Source: Micromonospora humi (GTDB lineage: Bacteria > Actinomycetota > Actinomycetes > Mycobacteriales > Micromonosporaceae). Taken from it: 64,000 nucleotides of DNA. The first letter of the stretch is position 1. Every line of letters starts with the position of its first letter. Made by a program: the position numbers and the translations under genes. Positions 35,175 through 45,296 of the stretch are shown in pieces. The DNA lies in contig NZ_FMDM01000007.1 of NCBI RefSeq assembly GCF_900090105.1, forward strand, positions 186,001 to 250,000. The letters are read 5' to 3'. The notes under the pieces are model-generated. The model was not told the origin of the DNA. It ran no database searches and saw nothing but the letters and a program-made list of their open reading frames with translations.

Positions 35175-37615
35175 GCCGTTCCACGCTGCTGCACGAGGGT
35201 TGGACGCTGCGGGCCGAGCCCGGCCCGCAGGTGCCGCCGGAGATCGCCGGGATCGAGGTGCCGGCGACCGTGCCCGGTTGCGTGCACACCGACCTGCTCG
35301 CCGCCGGCCTCATCCCCGACCCGTACCTCGACGACAACGAGAACCGGCTCACCTGGATCGGTCGCACCGACTGGGTCTACCGGACCACGTTCGACTGGCG
35401 ACCCGGCGACGGCGACGACCGGGTGGACCTGGCCTGCGCCGGCCTGGACACGGTCGCCACCATCACCCTCAACGGCGTCGAGGTGGGCCGCACCGAGAAC
35501 CAGCACCGGGGGTACCGGTTCGACGTCCGGTCGCTGTTGCTGCCGGGCGAGAACACCCTGGCCGTACGCTTCGACTCGCCCTACCGCTACGCGGAGGCGC
35601 ACCGGGACCGGCTCGGCGACCGGCCCAACGCGTACCCGGAGCCGTTCCACTTCATCCGCAAGACCGCCTGCAACTTCGGCTGGGACTGGGGACCGACGGT
35701 GGTCACCGCCGGCATCTGGCAGCGGATCGGCCTGCACGCCTGGTCCACCGCCCGGCTCGCGTCGGTCCGACCGCTGGTCACCGCGACCGACGGCGTCGGC
35801 CGGGTGGAGCTGCACGTGGCCGTGGAGCGGGCCGGCGACGAGCCGCTGACCGTACGCGCCACGGTCGCCGGGGTCGCCGCCGACGTCACCGTGCCGGCGG
35901 GGGAGCGGGCCGCCGTGCTCACGCTCACCGTGCCCGACCCGGCGCTGTGGTGGCCGGTCGGCTACGGCGAACAGCCGCTGCACGACCTCGACGTCACCCT
36001 GCACGCCGCCGACGGGCGGGAACTGGACGCCGCCGCCCGCCGGATCGGGTTCCGCTCGGTCCGCCTCGACACCACGCCCGACGCCCACGGCACCCCGTTC
36101 ACGCTGCACGTCAACGACGTGCCGATCTTCGTCAAGGGGGTCAACTGGATCCCCGACGACGCGTTTCCCAACCGGGTCACCCGGGCCCGCCTCGCCGAAC
36201 GGTTCGGCCAGGCGGTCGGGGCGAACATCAACCTGCTGCGGATCTGGGGCGGCGGCCGCTACGAGTCGGACGACTTCTACGAGCTGGCCGACGAGCTGGG
36301 GCTGCTGGTGCAGCAGGACTTCCTGTTCGCCTGCGCGGCCTACCCGGAGGAGGAGCCGTTCCGCACCGAGGTCGAGGCCGAGGCGCGCGAACAGGTGACC
36401 CGCCTCGCCGGCCACCCGTCGCTGGTGCTCTGGACCGGCAACAACGAGAACATCTGGGGCTGGCACGACTGGGACTGGCAGGAGCCGCTCGCCGGCCGCA
36501 CCTGGGGGCGCGGCTACTACCTGGACCTGCTGCCCGCGACCGTCGGTGAACTCGACCCGACCGTGCCCTACTGGCCGGGCAGCCCGTGGTCCGGCCGCGA
36601 GGACCTCCACCCCAACGACCCGGCGCACGGCACCATGCACATCTGGGACGTCTGGAACGACGACGACTACACGAAGTACCGGGAGTACGTGCCCCGCTTC
36701 GTCGCCGAGTTCGGCTACCAGGCGCCACCCGCGTACGCGACGCTGCGCCGGTCCATCTCGGACGAACCGCTGGCGCACGACTCGCCCGGCATGGCCCACC
36801 ACCAGAAGGCGATGGACGGGGACCGCAAACTCCAGCGCGGGCTCGACGCCCACCTGCCGCCACCCGCCGATTTCGACGACTGGCACTACTACACGCAGCT
36901 CAACCAGGCCCGCGCCATCCAGCTCGGCGTCGAGCACTTCCGCTCGCACCGGCCGGTCTGCACCGGCACCATCGTCTGGCAGCTCAACGACTGCTGGCCG
37001 GTCACCTCCTGGGCCGCGGTCGACGGCGACGGCCGGCGCAAACCCCTGTGGTACGCGCTGCGCCGCGCCTACGCCGACCGGCTGCTCACCGTGCAGCCGC
37101 GCGACGGTGGGCTGGCGCTGGTCGCGGTGAACGAGACCGCCGAGGCGTGGACCGCGCCGTCCACCGTCACCCGGCTCACCCTCGCCGGGGAGCCGAGGGC
37201 GAAGACCTCGGTCGACCTCGACGTCCCGGCGTACTCCTCGGTGGTGCTGGCGCTGCCGGCGGAGCTGGCGCGCCCGGACGAGGCCCGGCGGGAGCTGCTG
37301 GTCGCGGAGGCCGGCGACACCGCGGAGCGGGCGCTGTGGTTCTTCGCCGAGGACCGCGACATCGAGTGGCCGGCGGCGGAGTGGGACGCGACGGTCGAGC
37401 CGGCCGACGGCGGCCAGCGGGTGCGGGTGACGGCGCGCACGGTGCTGCGCGACCTGACACTCTTCCCCGACCGGCTGGACCCGTCCGCGCAGGTCGACGC
37501 GGCGCTGGTGACGCTGCTGCCGGGCGAGAGCGCGGTGTTCACGGTGCACGCCTCGGCTCCGCTCGACGCCGCGGCGCTGACGCGCCGCCCCGTGCTCCGC
37601 TGCGTGAACATGTAA
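35171..37615 (+). CDS. beta-mannosidase, glycoside hydrolase family 2
   Basis: 814 residues, cytoplasmic, no signal peptide. It hydrolyses terminal beta-mannose from oligosaccharides. The N-terminal sugar-binding domain (about 1-190) has VPGCVHTDLLAAGLIPDP, and an Ig-like domain follows. The TIM barrel then shows WGGGRYESDDFYELADELG, the acid/base Glu426 in GNNENIWGW and the nucleophile Glu513 in AEFGYQAP. C-terminal beta domains complete the enzyme. GTG 35171 overlaps the permease stop. The TAA stop is inside a 56-bp palindromic repeat, which may end the transcript. Confidence 0.93.
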   Translation: MSRSTLLHEGWTLRAEPGPQVPPEIAGIEVPATVPGCVHTDLLAAGLIPDPYLDDNENRLTWIGRTDWVYRTTFDWRPGDGDDRVDLACAGLDTVATITLNGVEVGRTENQHRGYRFDVRSLLLPGENTLAVRFDSPYRYAEAHRDRLGDRPNAYPEPFHFIRKTACNFGWDWGPTVVTAGIWQRIGLHAWSTARLASVRPLVTATDGVGRVELHVAVERAGDEPLTVRATVAGVAADVTVPAGERAAVLTLTVPDPALWWPVGYGEQPLHDLDVTLHAADGRELDAAARRIGFRSVRLDTTPDAHGTPFTLHVNDVPIFVKGVNWIPDDAFPNRVTRARLAERFGQAVGANINLLRIWGGGRYESDDFYELADELGLLVQQDFLFACAAYPEEEPFRTEVEAEAREQVTRLAGHPSLVLWTGNNENIWGWHDWDWQEPLAGRTWGRGYYLDLLPATVGELDPTVPYWPGSPWSGREDLHPNDPAHGTMHIWDVWNDDDYTKYREYVPRFVAEFGYQAPPAYATLRRSISDEPLAHDSPGMAHHQKAMDGDRKLQRGLDAHLPPPADFDDWHYYTQLNQARAIQLGVEHFRSHRPVCTGTIVWQLNDCWPVTSWAAVDGDGRRKPLWYALRRAYADRLLTVQPRDGGLALVAVNETAEAWTAPSTVTRLTLAGEPRAKTSVDLDVPAYSSVVLALPAELARPDEARRELLVAEAGDTAERALWFFAEDRDIEWPAAEWDATVEPADGGQRVRVTARTVLRDLTLFPDRLDPSAQVDAALVTLLPGESAVFTVHASAPLDAAALTRRPVLRCVNM

Positions 37616-37667
37616 GGCGGGGCCCCCGCTTAACGCATTCTGCATAGGCGGGGGCCCCTGTTAACAC
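37612..37667. repeat. 56-bp GC palindromic element, copy B
   Basis: Reverse complement of copy A with one difference (AACAGG in place of AATAGG). It begins GTAAGGCGGGGCCCCC, and the TAA in those first bases is the stop codon of the beta-mannosidase gene. Confidence 0.92.
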
Positions 37668-37705
37668 TCCGGTTCGGGTGGAACGGGGCGGGTATCAGCT
37701 ACGGC

Positions 37706-37864
37706 ATGACTGATCCGGTGGAGCTTTCCGAAGAACACGCCGGGGGCGCCGACCCCGAGCACGTGACGCCCGAGGACCCGGACGCCCCGCAGGCGTGGCC
37801 GGCGGAGGCAGGCCTGCCCGCCGACGGCAGGGACCCGGCCGGCGGGCCGGGCGACGACGGCTAG
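37706..37864 (+). CDS. small acidic protein, possible
   Basis: A 52-residue open frame, MTDPVELSEEH through to GGPGDDG, rich in Asp, Glu, Pro and Gly, with no hydrophobic segment and predicted disordered. TATCAG lies seven bases before the ATG, and codon third positions are GC-rich as in real genes here. It shares the palindromic CTAG stop with the converging gene on the other strand. No family recognised. It may be a real small protein or chance; moderate doubt. Confidence 0.4.
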   Translation: MTDPVELSEEHAGGADPEHVTPEDPDAPQAWPAEAGLPADGRDPAGGPGDDG

Positions 37865-38583
37865 TTGGGCAGGGCGGCGAGCCCGGCCAGCAACTCCCAG
37901 CGTTCGGCCTCGGTGAGCACCGCGTACGCCGGCTCGTCGCGGCGGTCGGTGTCGGCCTCGATCGCGGCGCGCTCCGGCCCCTCGGGCAGCGCGCGGACCC
38001 CGTCGGCGGTCAGCCCGGCGGCACGCCAGGCGGCCCGGTGCGCGTCCGCGCGGTGGTGCCGCAGCGAGCCCAGCCGGGTGACCAGCAGCAGCGCGGGGGA
38101 CGCGTCCTCCGGCTCGTACGGCGGGGACATGGCGTGGAACGCCGGCCCGCCGCTGGCCTGCCCGTGCGCCAGGACCCGGCCGACCAGGTCCGCCAGCCGG
38201 GGCACGATGGCCAGGCCGGGCAGCACCCCGGGCAGCATCGCCCACTTCTCCTCGGCGGCCTCGCCGGTGGCCCGCTGCGCGAACAGCGTCAACTCCCGGC
38301 CCAGCTCGGTCAGGTGCCACGCGCCCTCGTCGTCGCGGACGAAGATGCCCTGCTTCAGCTCCCGGCTCATGTCACCGTCGGTGTAGACCAGGCCGTCGAC
38401 GAGCGCCTCGGCGGGGATCGGCCGGGCCAGCACGCCGGAGAAGAAGCTGTTCTCGGCGCCGAGGTCGCAGCCGCGTTCGGCGTAGAACGCCTCCATCCGG
38501 GATCGGGCCGCCCAGCGGGCGCCCACGTACACCCGGTCGATCGCCGGTCGGACCAGTCGCGCGTAACTCGCCGTCTTCTCCAC
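37861..38583 (-). CDS. hypothetical SCO6745-like helical protein
   Basis: 240 residues, cytoplasmic, with no membrane segment and no catalytic motif I recognise. The composition is helical, with a winged-helix-like stretch near ELKQGIFVRDDEGAWHLTELGRELTLF that resembles a MarR-type wing. SCO6745-type proteins have a similar layout, but the match is weak. GTG 38583 lies eight bases after TAAGGT on the minus strand. It lies downstream of ilvD on the same strand but is separated from it by a palindromic element, so it is probably a separate transcript. Confidence 0.65.
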   Translation of the reverse strand: MEKTASYARLVRPAIDRVYVGARWAARSRMEAFYAERGCDLGAENSFFSGVLARPIPAEALVDGLVYTDGDMSRELKQGIFVRDDEGAWHLTELGRELTLFAQRATGEAAEEKWAMLPGVLPGLAIVPRLADLVGRVLAHGQASGGPAFHAMSPPYEPEDASPALLLVTRLGSLRHHRADAHRAAWRAAGLTADGVRALPEGPERAAIEADTDRRDEPAYAVLTEAERWELLAGLAALPN

Positions 38584-38607
38584 GTCGCCGGACCTTACCG
38601 GCGGCGG

Positions 38608-38663
38608 GTGTTAAGCGGGGGCCCCGCCTATACCGGAGGCGTTAAGCGGGGGCCCCGCCTTAC
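38608..38663. repeat. 56-bp GC palindromic element, copy C
   Basis: Same length and ends as copies A and B (GTGTTAA ... CCGCCTTAC), but the centre reads TATACCGGAGGC. The ilvD stop codon (TAA on the minus strand, 38660-38662) is inside it. Confidence 0.9.
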
Positions 38664-40507
38664 TCCGGGACGCGGCGGTAGGCGCCGTCGCTGGCGGAGG
38701 TGGCCATCGAGGCGTACGCGCGCAGGGCGGCCGAGACCGGGCGCTGCCGGTCGGTGGGGGTGTAGGGGCGGTCGCGCTTCTCCTCGGCCACCCGCCGTGC
38801 GGTCAGCTCGTCGGCCGGCACGTTCAGCTCGATGGAGCGGCCCGGGATGTCGATGACGATCTCGTCGCCGTCGCGGACCAGAGCGATCAGCCCGCCGGCG
38901 GCGGCCTCCGGTGAGGCGTGCCCGATGGACAGGCCGGAGGTGCCGCCGGAGAACCGGCCGTCGGTGAGCAGCGCGCAGGAGCGGCCCAGGCCGCGACCCT
39001 TGAGGAACGAGGTGGGGTAGAGCATCTCCTGCATGCCGGGGCCGCCCTTGGGGCCCTCGTAGCGGATCACCACCACGTCGCCGGCGACGACCTGCTTGGC
39101 GAGGATGGCGGTCACCGCGTCGTCCTGCGACTCGTAGACCTTCGCCGGCCCGCGGAAGGTGAGGCACTCCTCGGGCACCCCGGCGGTCTTCACCACGCAG
39201 CCGTCCGGCGCGAGGTTGCCGTGCAGGATCGCCAGCCCGCCGTCGGCGCTGTAGGCGTGTGCCCGGTCCCGGATGCAGCCGCCGGCCGCGTCGGTGTCCA
39301 GCGACGACCAGCGGTTGGTGGTGGAGAACGGTTCGGTGGTGCGCACTCCGCCGGGCGCGGCGTGGAACAGCTCGACCGCCTCCGGGGTGGCCTTGCCGCC
39401 CCGGACGTCCCAGTCGGCGAGCCACCGGTCCAGGTCGGGGGAGTGCACCGCGCGCACGTCGCGGTGGAGCAGGCCGGCGCGGTCCAGTTCGCCGAGGATG
39501 GCCGGGATGCCGCCGGCCCGGTGCACGTCCTCCATGTGGTAGTTCGGCGAGTTCGGCGCGACCTTGGCCAGGCACGGCACCCGCCGGGAGATGGCGTCGA
39601 TGTCGGCCACCTCGAAGTCCAGTTCCGCCTCGCGGGCGGCCGCGAGCAGGTGCAGGATCGTGTTCGTCGAGCCGCCCATGGCGACGTCGAGGGCGACCGC
39701 GTTCTCGAACGCCGACCGGCCGGCGATCGCGCGGGGCAGCACCGAGGCGTCGTCCTCGTCGTACCAACGCTTGGCGATCTCCACGGCGGTGCGGCCGGCC
39801 TCGACGAAGAGTGACCGGCGCGCGGCGTGGGTGGCGAGCGTGGACCCGTTGCCGGGCAGCGCCAGGCCGATCGCCTCGGTGAGGCAGTTCATCGAGTTGG
39901 CGGTGAACATGCCGGAGCAGGAGCCGCAGGTCGGGCACGCGGAGCGCTCGATCTCGCCGAGCTGGTCGTCGGTGACCGCCTCGTTCGAGGAGGCGATCAT
40001 GGCGTCGATCAGGTCGATCTTGGAGTGGACGACGCCCTCGATCGCCACCGTCTTGCCGGCCTCCATCGGGCCGCCGGAGACGAACACGGTCGGGATGTTC
40101 AGCCGCAGCGCGGCGAGCAGCATGCCGGGGGTGATCTTGTCGCAGTTGGAGATGCAGACCAGGGCGTCCGCGCAGTGCGCGTTGACCATGTATTCCACCG
40201 CGTCGGCGATCAGCTCCCGGCTGGGCAGCGAGTAGAGCATGCCGCCGTGGCCCATGGCGATGCCGTCGTCGACGGCGATCGTGTTGAACTCCCGCCCGAC
40301 GCCGCCGGCCTCGGCCACCGCGTCGGCGACCAGGCCGCCGAGGTCCTTCAGGTGGACGTGACCGGGTACGAACTGGGTGAAACTGTTCGCGATGGCGACG
40401 ATCGGCTTGCCGAAGTCGTCGTCGGTCATCCCGGTGGCCCGCCAGAGGGCCCGGGCGCCGGCCATCGTCCGACCATGGGTGGATGTCCTCGACCGCAGCT
40501 CAGGCAT
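38660..40507 (-). CDS. ilvD: dihydroxy-acid dehydratase
   Basis: 615 residues, the third step of valine and isoleucine synthesis, converting 2,3-dihydroxy acids to 2-oxo acids. Iron-sulfur cluster cysteines are in [10 protein letters not shown] and [19 protein letters not shown]. The length matches the E. coli-type enzyme. ATG 40507 begins [21 protein letters not shown], a standard N-terminus; an upstream frame extension is discounted. AAGACT lies seven bases before the ATG on the minus strand. It is separate from ilvBNC, 2.7 kb away, and divergent from a GGDEF-EAL gene. No attenuator is seen here. Confidence 0.96.
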   Translation of the reverse strand: MPELRSRTSTHGRTMAGARALWRATGMTDDDFGKPIVAIANSFTQFVPGHVHLKDLGGLVADAVAEAGGVGREFNTIAVDDGIAMGHGGMLYSLPSRELIADAVEYMVNAHCADALVCISNCDKITPGMLLAALRLNIPTVFVSGGPMEAGKTVAIEGVVHSKIDLIDAMIASSNEAVTDDQLGEIERSACPTCGSCSGMFTANSMNCLTEAIGLALPGNGSTLATHAARRSLFVEAGRTAVEIAKRWYDEDDASVLPRAIAGRSAFENAVALDVAMGGSTNTILHLLAAAREAELDFEVADIDAISRRVPCLAKVAPNSPNYHMEDVHRAGGIPAILGELDRAGLLHRDVRAVHSPDLDRWLADWDVRGGKATPEAVELFHAAPGGVRTTEPFSTTNRWSSLDTDAAGGCIRDRAHAYSADGGLAILHGNLAPDGCVVKTAGVPEECLTFRGPAKVYESQDDAVTAILAKQVVAGDVVVIRYEGPKGGPGMQEMLYPTSFLKGRGLGRSCALLTDGRFSGGTSGLSIGHASPEAAAGGLIALVRDGDEIVIDIPGRSIELNVPADELTARRVAEEKRDRPYTPTDRQRPVSAALRAYASMATSASDGAYRRVPE

Positions 40508-40514
40508 GGGTACC

Positions 40515-40520
40515 AGTCTT
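40515..40520 (-). promoter_or_regulatory. leaderless -10 box of ilvD
   Basis: AAGACT (part of TAAGACT) on the minus strand, seven bases before the ATG at 40507. Confidence 0.45.
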
Positions 40521-40605
40521 ACACCGCCGGACCGGCCGTCCCCGGCCGTGCACCCTGTGTCCCAACAGTTGCACACCCGGTGCCCCACGGAGGGCGCGAA
40601 TCCGG

Positions 40606-40611
40606 CAGAGT
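40606..40611 (+). promoter_or_regulatory. leaderless -10 box of the third GGDEF-EAL gene
   Basis: CAGAGT ends six bases before the GTG at 40618. Confidence 0.4.
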
Positions 40612-40617
40612 TGACGC

Positions 40618-43053
40618 GTGCAGTCGTCCCCGGGGATGGTCACCGTCACGGCGCTGAGCGGTCTCGCCGCGGCCGGCGCCGTCGTGCTGCTCGCCGGGTC
40701 GGCCCGCCGCGGCCCCTGCCGGCGCCGGCAGGCCCACGTGCTGCTCGCCGTCGCCGGTGGAGCCGCCCTGGTCAGCCTCCTCCTCGGCCTCGGTGGCCTG
40801 CTGCTCGCCGGCGACCACTGGGCGCACCGGCAGGGCCAGCGCACCGGCTGGGCCATGCTCGTCTCGGCGTCCGTCACGGTGGCCGGGCTCGGCCTCGGCG
40901 CCGCGCTGCTCCGGCTGCCCGGCGCGGCCGCGACCCGGGCCGCCACCGCCCGGCTGCTCCTCGACGGCGTCATCATGGCCACCGCGCTCTGGTTCGTCGG
41001 CTGGGTGGCGTTCAGCGAGCCGACCCGCCTGCTCGGCGCGGCCACCCCGGTGGGCTGCCTGCCCATCCTGCTGGCCACCGTCAGCGCGGCGCTCATCGCC
41101 GGGCTGACACTGATCCTGGTGCTGCGGGCCGCCCCGCCGCGCGGCTGGCTGGCCCTGCTGGGTGCCGGGGCGATCGCGGTGCCCGTCGGCGGCCTGGGGG
41201 TGTCCGCCGGGCTCTGCCAGGGCGGCCCCGGCATGCTCGCGGCGGGCGCCGCGGTGACCGCCGCCGGCCTGCTGGCCGTCGCCGTCGCCGGGCGCCGGGC
41301 CGACACGACGCGGTTCGACGTCGACCTCATCCGCCGCGACGGCGAGTACGCCTTCGTGCCGATGTTCGCCATCGCCGCCTCCGCGATGTACCACCTCACC
41401 CAGGGTGGCCGGTTCGACGGGTACGGCATCCTGGCCGGCAGCGTCGAGGGGTTCGCGCTGGTGGCCCGGCAATACCTGGCCCTCAACGACGTCCGGGGCT
41501 ACGCCGTCCGGCTGGCCGAGCGGGAGGCGCACTTCCGCGAGCTGGCGCACACCGACCCGCTCACCGGCCTGGCCAACCGGCGCGGCCTGCTGCGTGCCCT
41601 GCAACGGTGCGCCGAGACCGGCGTGCCCTGCGTGCTGCTCGGGCTCGACCTGGACGGCTTCAAGAACGTCAACGACATGCGCGGGCACGACGTCGGCGAC
41701 GCCGTGCTGGCCGAGGTGGGCCGGCGACTGCGCGGCAACCTGCGCCCGGGTGATCTCGCCGCCCGGCTGGGCGGCGACGAGTTCGCGGTGCTGATGCACT
41801 CCTCGGCCGAGCCCGGCCCGGTGGCCGATCGCCTGCTCGGGGTGCTCGGGCGCCCGTACGAGGAGGCGGACGGGCCGGTCTTCCTCTCGGTCAGCATCGG
41901 GGTGGCCGGCAGCCACGGCAACCACGACGTCGAGCTGCTGCTGCGCAACGCCGACCTGGCGCTGCGCTACGCCAAGCAGCGCGGCAAGAACCGGATCGAG
42001 CGCTACGACGCCACGTACGACCAGTTGCTGAGCCGGCGGACCCGGCTGGAGCACGAGTTGCGCGGCGCGATCGAGCGGGACGAGCTGCGGTTGGTCTTCC
42101 AGCCGGTGGCCTCGCTGCCCTCGGTTCGGCCGGTCGGTGCCGAGGCGCTGCTGCGTTGGCACCACCCGGAGCTGGGCAACGTCCGGCCGGACGAGTTCAT
42201 CCCGCTCGCCGAGGAGTGCGGGATGATCGCCAAGCTCGGCGCGTGGGTGCTGCACCAGGCCTGCTACCAGCTCTCCCGGTGGTTGGCCGACGGGCACGAC
42301 GTCTGGGTCTCGGTGAACGTGTCGCCGCGCGAGCTGCACGCCCCGGAATACGTGGTCCAGGTCGCCGACGCGCTGCGCGCGCACCACGTGCCGCCGCAGC
42401 GGCTGGTGCTGGAGGTGACCGAGCACGCGGTCGCCACCGACCTGGACGAGCTGATCCGGCGGCTGACCGCGTTGCGGCTGACCGGGGTGCGCATCGCGCT
42501 GGACGACTTCGGCGCCGGCTACTCCTCGCTGGGGCAGCTGCGCCGGCTGCCGATCGACATCCTGAAGATCGATCATGGCCTGGTAGCCGAGCACGAGCCG
42601 GTGCGGCCGGTCGGCAGGGAGGGCCCGGCGTTCGCGCCGATGGTGGACATCGTCATGCGCCTCGGCCACCAGTTCGGGCTGGAGGTGATCGCCGAGGGTG
42701 TCACCAACCCCACCGAGCTGGCCGCCGTGGTGGCCGCCGGCTGCCGCTTCGGCCAGGGCGCGCTCTTCGGCTGGGGGGTGCCGGCCGAGCATCTGGAGGC
42801 GATGCTGGAGGCGGCCACCTCGCCCGGCAACCGGCCGGCGCCGCTCCCGCCCGCGCCGCCGCCCCCGCCGGTGCGCACCCCGTCGCCGCTGCTGCCCCGG
42901 CTGCGCAACAACCCGCCCGCGCCACGCCCTCCGATTGACGCGTCGCCGCAGCTCGCGCCGGGTGCGGACGTGGTGCCGGCGGCCGACACGCCCACGTCCG
43001 TGAACCAGAATGTGGGATCAGTTGACTCATCGCGTGAGATGCGTCAGGCTTAG
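40618..43053 (+). CDS. membrane GGDEF-EAL protein with intact inhibitory site
   Basis: 811 residues. Seven or eight hydrophobic segments fill residues 5-225. The GGDEF motif is intact at 385-389 and is preceded by RPGD, which has the spacing of the RxxD product-inhibition site. The EAL domain has EAL at 509-511, [29 protein letters not shown] and AEGV, all intact. A Pro-rich tail of about 70 residues follows. Both synthesis and breakdown of cyclic-di-GMP are possible. GTG 40618 follows CAGAGT by six bases. The final codons contain the ilvB promoter. Confidence 0.9.
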   Translation: MQSSPGMVTVTALSGLAAAGAVVLLAGSARRGPCRRRQAHVLLAVAGGAALVSLLLGLGGLLLAGDHWAHRQGQRTGWAMLVSASVTVAGLGLGAALLRLPGAAATRAATARLLLDGVIMATALWFVGWVAFSEPTRLLGAATPVGCLPILLATVSAALIAGLTLILVLRAAPPRGWLALLGAGAIAVPVGGLGVSAGLCQGGPGMLAAGAAVTAAGLLAVAVAGRRADTTRFDVDLIRRDGEYAFVPMFAIAASAMYHLTQGGRFDGYGILAGSVEGFALVARQYLALNDVRGYAVRLAEREAHFRELAHTDPLTGLANRRGLLRALQRCAETGVPCVLLGLDLDGFKNVNDMRGHDVGDAVLAEVGRRLRGNLRPGDLAARLGGDEFAVLMHSSAEPGPVADRLLGVLGRPYEEADGPVFLSVSIGVAGSHGNHDVELLLRNADLALRYAKQRGKNRIERYDATYDQLLSRRTRLEHELRGAIERDELRLVFQPVASLPSVRPVGAEALLRWHHPELGNVRPDEFIPLAEECGMIAKLGAWVLHQACYQLSRWLADGHDVWVSVNVSPRELHAPEYVVQVADALRAHHVPPQRLVLEVTEHAVATDLDELIRRLTALRLTGVRIALDDFGAGYSSLGQLRRLPIDILKIDHGLVAEHEPVRPVGREGPAFAPMVDIVMRLGHQFGLEVIAEGVTNPTELAAVVAAGCRFGQGALFGWGVPAEHLEAMLEAATSPGNRPAPLPPAPPPPPVRTPSPLLPRLRNNPPAPRPPIDASPQLAPGADVVPAADTPTSVNQNVGSVDSSREMRQA
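43022..43050 (+). promoter_or_regulatory. promoter of the ilvBNC leader
   Basis: TTGACT (43022-43027) and CAGGCT (43045-43050) with a 17-bp spacer. CAGGCT is exactly seven bases before the leader-peptide ATG. It overlaps the end of the GGDEF-EAL gene. Confidence 0.65.
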
Positions 43054-43057
43054 CCAC

Positions 43058-43093
43058 ATGTCGTCGAACCGGTCGCTGCGAGTACTTACCTGA
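43058..43093 (+). CDS. ilvB leader peptide (attenuator)
   Basis: Eleven residues, MSSNRSLRVLT, read from a leaderless ATG seven bases after CAGGCT. Leu, Val and Leu codons cluster near the end (CTG CGA GTA CTT). The stop is followed at once by a 10-bp hairpin and then a terminator with a T-run. This is the classical layout in which ribosome stalling at scarce branched-chain aminoacyl-tRNA lets transcription continue into ilvB. Leader-peptide attenuation of ilvBNC is known in Corynebacterium. Confidence 0.72.
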   Translation: MSSNRSLRVLT

Positions 43094-43118
43094 GCGCACT
43101 CTCCTCCTGAGAGTGCGC
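43094..43118 (+). promoter_or_regulatory. leader pause or anti-antiterminator hairpin of ilvB
   Basis: GCGCACTCTC pairs with GAGAGTGCGC around a CTCCT loop, a perfect 10-bp stem starting at the base after the leader stop codon. A ribosome stalled on the Leu/Val codons would disturb it. Confidence 0.7.
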
Positions 43119-43120
43119 TG

Positions 43121-43150
43121 GCCCCGTGCATCCTGCACGTGGGCTTTTTT
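43121..43150 (+). terminator. attenuator terminator before ilvB
   Basis: GCCCCGTGCA pairs with TGCACGTGGGC (one bulge), followed by six T. It stands 48 bases before the ilvB start and so must be conditional. Confidence 0.78.
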
Positions 43151-43198
43151 GTTGCCGTCGCCCGCGTCACCCACTCACAGCCGAAGGCCTGAACCGCC

Positions 43199-45121
43199 AT
43201 GACGAGACCCACGCCAGAGACCCTCGCCCACTCCGCCCGGCGGGCCCGCCCGGGCGCCGGCGCGGCCGGCGACGCCGACCACGCTCCCGCCCCCCGCCCG
43301 GGCGCCGCCCCGGCCGGCAACCGGGCCGTCCCGGCCGGCGCCGACACCACCGCCACGCCCGTACGGCAGTCCGCCACCGCGCAGGTCTCCGGCGCCGGCT
43401 CGCTGGTGCGGTCGCTCGAGGCGCTCGGCGTCGACGTGGTCTTCGGCATCCCGGGCGGCGCGATCCTGCCCGCGTACGACCCGCTCTACGACTCCACGGT
43501 CCGGCACATCCTGGTCCGCCACGAGCAGGGCGCGGGGCACGCGGCCACCGGCTACGCGCAGGCCACCGGACGGGTCGGCGTCTGCATCGCCACGTCCGGC
43601 CCGGGCGCGACGAACCTGGTCACCCCGATCGCCGACGCCTACATGGACTCGGTCCCGATGGTGGCGATCACCGGCCAGGTGGCCCGGCCGTCGATCGGCA
43701 CGGACGCCTTCCAGGAGGCCGACATCCAGGGCATCACGCTGCCGATCACCAAGCACAACTTCCTGGTGCAGACCGCCGACGAGATCCCCCGGGTGCTGGC
43801 CGAGGCGTTCCACCTGGCCTCGACCGGCCGGCCCGGCCCGGTGCTCGTCGACATCCCCAAGGACGTCCTCCAGGCGCCCGCCACCTTCGCCTGGCCGCCC
43901 ACGCTGGACCTGCCCGGCTACCGGCCCACCCTGCACCCGCACGGCAAGCAGATCCGCGAGGCGGCGCGGCTGATGACCGCGGCCCGCCGTCCGGTGCTCT
44001 ACGTCGGCGGCGGCGTGCTCAAGGCCGGCGCCACCGAGGGGCTGCGCCGGCTGGCCGAGCAGACCGGGATCCCGGTGGTCACCACGTTGATGGCGCTCGG
44101 CGCGTTCCCCGACTCGCACCGCCAGCACCTGGGCATGCCCGGCATGCACGGCACCGTCGCCGCGGTCTACGGTCTGCAGAAGGCCGACCTGATCGTGGCG
44201 CTCGGCGCCCGCTTCGACGACCGGGTGACCGGCAAGCTGGACTCGTTCGCGCCGGACGCCACCGTGGTGCACGCCGACATCGACCCGGCGGAGATCGGCA
44301 AGAACCGGCACGCTGACGTCCCGATCGTGGGCGACGCGCGGCACGTGATCGACGAGTTGATCGCGGCGGTGACCGCCGAGCAGGCCGCGCACCCGGCCGC
44401 CGACCTGGCCGACTGGTGGACGCAGCTCGACGACCTGCGCGCGCGGTACCCGCTCGGCTTCGAGGAGCCGTCCGACGGCACGCTCTCCCCGCAGCACGTG
44501 ATCAAGCGGCTGGGCGAGATCGCCGGGCCGGACGCGATCTACGTGGCCGGCGTCGGCCAGCACCAGATGTGGGCCAGTCAGTTCATCTCGTACGAGAAGC
44601 CGAACACCTGGCTCAACTCCGGCGGCCTGGGCACCATGGGTTACGCCGTGCCGGCCGCGATGGGCGCGAAGGTCGGCAAGCCGGACACCACGGTGTGGGC
44701 GGTGGACGGTGACGGCTGCTTCCAGATGACCAACCAGGAGCTGGCCACCTGCGCGCTGGAGGGCATCCCGATCAAGGTCGCCGTGATCAACAACGGCAAC
44801 CTGGGCATGGTCCGGCAGTGGCAGACCCTGTTCTACGGGGAGCGCTACTCCAACACCGAACTGGGCACGCACAAGCACCGCATCCCCGACTTCGTCAAGC
44901 TGGCCGAGGCGCTCGGGTGCATCGGGCTGCGCTGCGAGAACGCCGCGGACGTGGACAAGACCATCGAGGCGGCCATGGCGATCACCGATGCCCCGGTGGT
45001 CATCGACTTCGTGGTCGGCAAGGACGCGATGGTCTGGCCGATGGTGGCCGCCGGCACCAGCAACGACGAGATCATGTTCGCCCGGGGCGTCCGCCCCGCG
45101 TTCGACGAGGACGACATCTAG
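43199..45121 (+). CDS. ilvB: acetolactate synthase large (catalytic) subunit
   Basis: 640 residues. It joins two pyruvates, or pyruvate and 2-oxobutanoate, using thiamine diphosphate; it is the first common step of valine and isoleucine synthesis. The cofactor-activating Glu is in [11 protein letters not shown], the GATNLVT region binds cofactor, and the thiamine motif is [15 protein letters not shown] ending in VINNGN. A variable Ala/Pro-rich N-terminus of about 65 residues precedes the core. ATG follows GAAGG. It is controlled by the attenuator just upstream and precedes the tandem mini-ORFs and ilvN. Confidence 0.96.
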   Translation: MTRPTPETLAHSARRARPGAGAAGDADHAPAPRPGAAPAGNRAVPAGADTTATPVRQSATAQVSGAGSLVRSLEALGVDVVFGIPGGAILPAYDPLYDSTVRHILVRHEQGAGHAATGYAQATGRVGVCIATSGPGATNLVTPIADAYMDSVPMVAITGQVARPSIGTDAFQEADIQGITLPITKHNFLVQTADEIPRVLAEAFHLASTGRPGPVLVDIPKDVLQAPATFAWPPTLDLPGYRPTLHPHGKQIREAARLMTAARRPVLYVGGGVLKAGATEGLRRLAEQTGIPVVTTLMALGAFPDSHRQHLGMPGMHGTVAAVYGLQKADLIVALGARFDDRVTGKLDSFAPDATVVHADIDPAEIGKNRHADVPIVGDARHVIDELIAAVTAEQAAHPAADLADWWTQLDDLRARYPLGFEEPSDGTLSPQHVIKRLGEIAGPDAIYVAGVGQHQMWASQFISYEKPNTWLNSGGLGTMGYAVPAAMGAKVGKPDTTVWAVDGDGCFQMTNQELATCALEGIPIKVAVINNGNLGMVRQWQTLFYGERYSNTELGTHKHRIPDFVKLAEALGCIGLRCENAADVDKTIEAAMAITDAPVVIDFVVGKDAMVWPMVAAGTSNDEIMFARGVRPAFDEDDI

Positions 45122-45124
45122 GTC

Positions 45125-45178
45125 ATGAACGAATGCAGCGAGGGCCATGAGGGCATGACGAGGAAGGTGCAGTCATGA
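45125..45178 (+). CDS. tandem mini-ORF 1
   Basis: 17 codons (MNECSEGHEGMTRKVQS) starting three bases after the ilvB stop. It lacks the three codons TER found in the other copies. The stop overlaps the next mini-ORF by ATGA. Whether the peptide matters or only the act of translation is unknown. Confidence 0.45.
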   Translation: MNECSEGHEGMTRKVQS

Positions 45179-45237
45179 ACGAATGCACCGAGCGCAGCGA
45201 GGGCCATGAGGGCATGACGAGGAAGGTGCAGTCATGA
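45175..45237 (+). CDS. tandem mini-ORF 2
   Basis: 20 codons, beginning MNECTERSEGH and ending TRKVQS. It overlaps mini-ORF 1 and mini-ORF 3 by ATGA. AGGAAGG lies 7-13 bases before its start, inside mini-ORF 1. Confidence 0.45.
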   Translation: MNECTERSEGHEGMTRKVQS

Positions 45238-45296
45238 ACGAATGCACCGAGCGCAGCGAGGGCCATGAGGGCATGACGAGGAAGGTGCAGTCATGA
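45234..45296 (+). CDS. tandem mini-ORF 3
   Basis: Identical in sequence to mini-ORF 2, with the same ribosome site and the same ATGA overlaps on both sides. Confidence 0.45.
   Translation: MNECTERSEGHEGMTRKVQS

Noticed and set aside
43126..45148. Long frames antisense or out of frame to ilvB (396 and 657 codons)
   Set aside because: They have no motifs, and ilvB is complete with its thiamine-binding signature.
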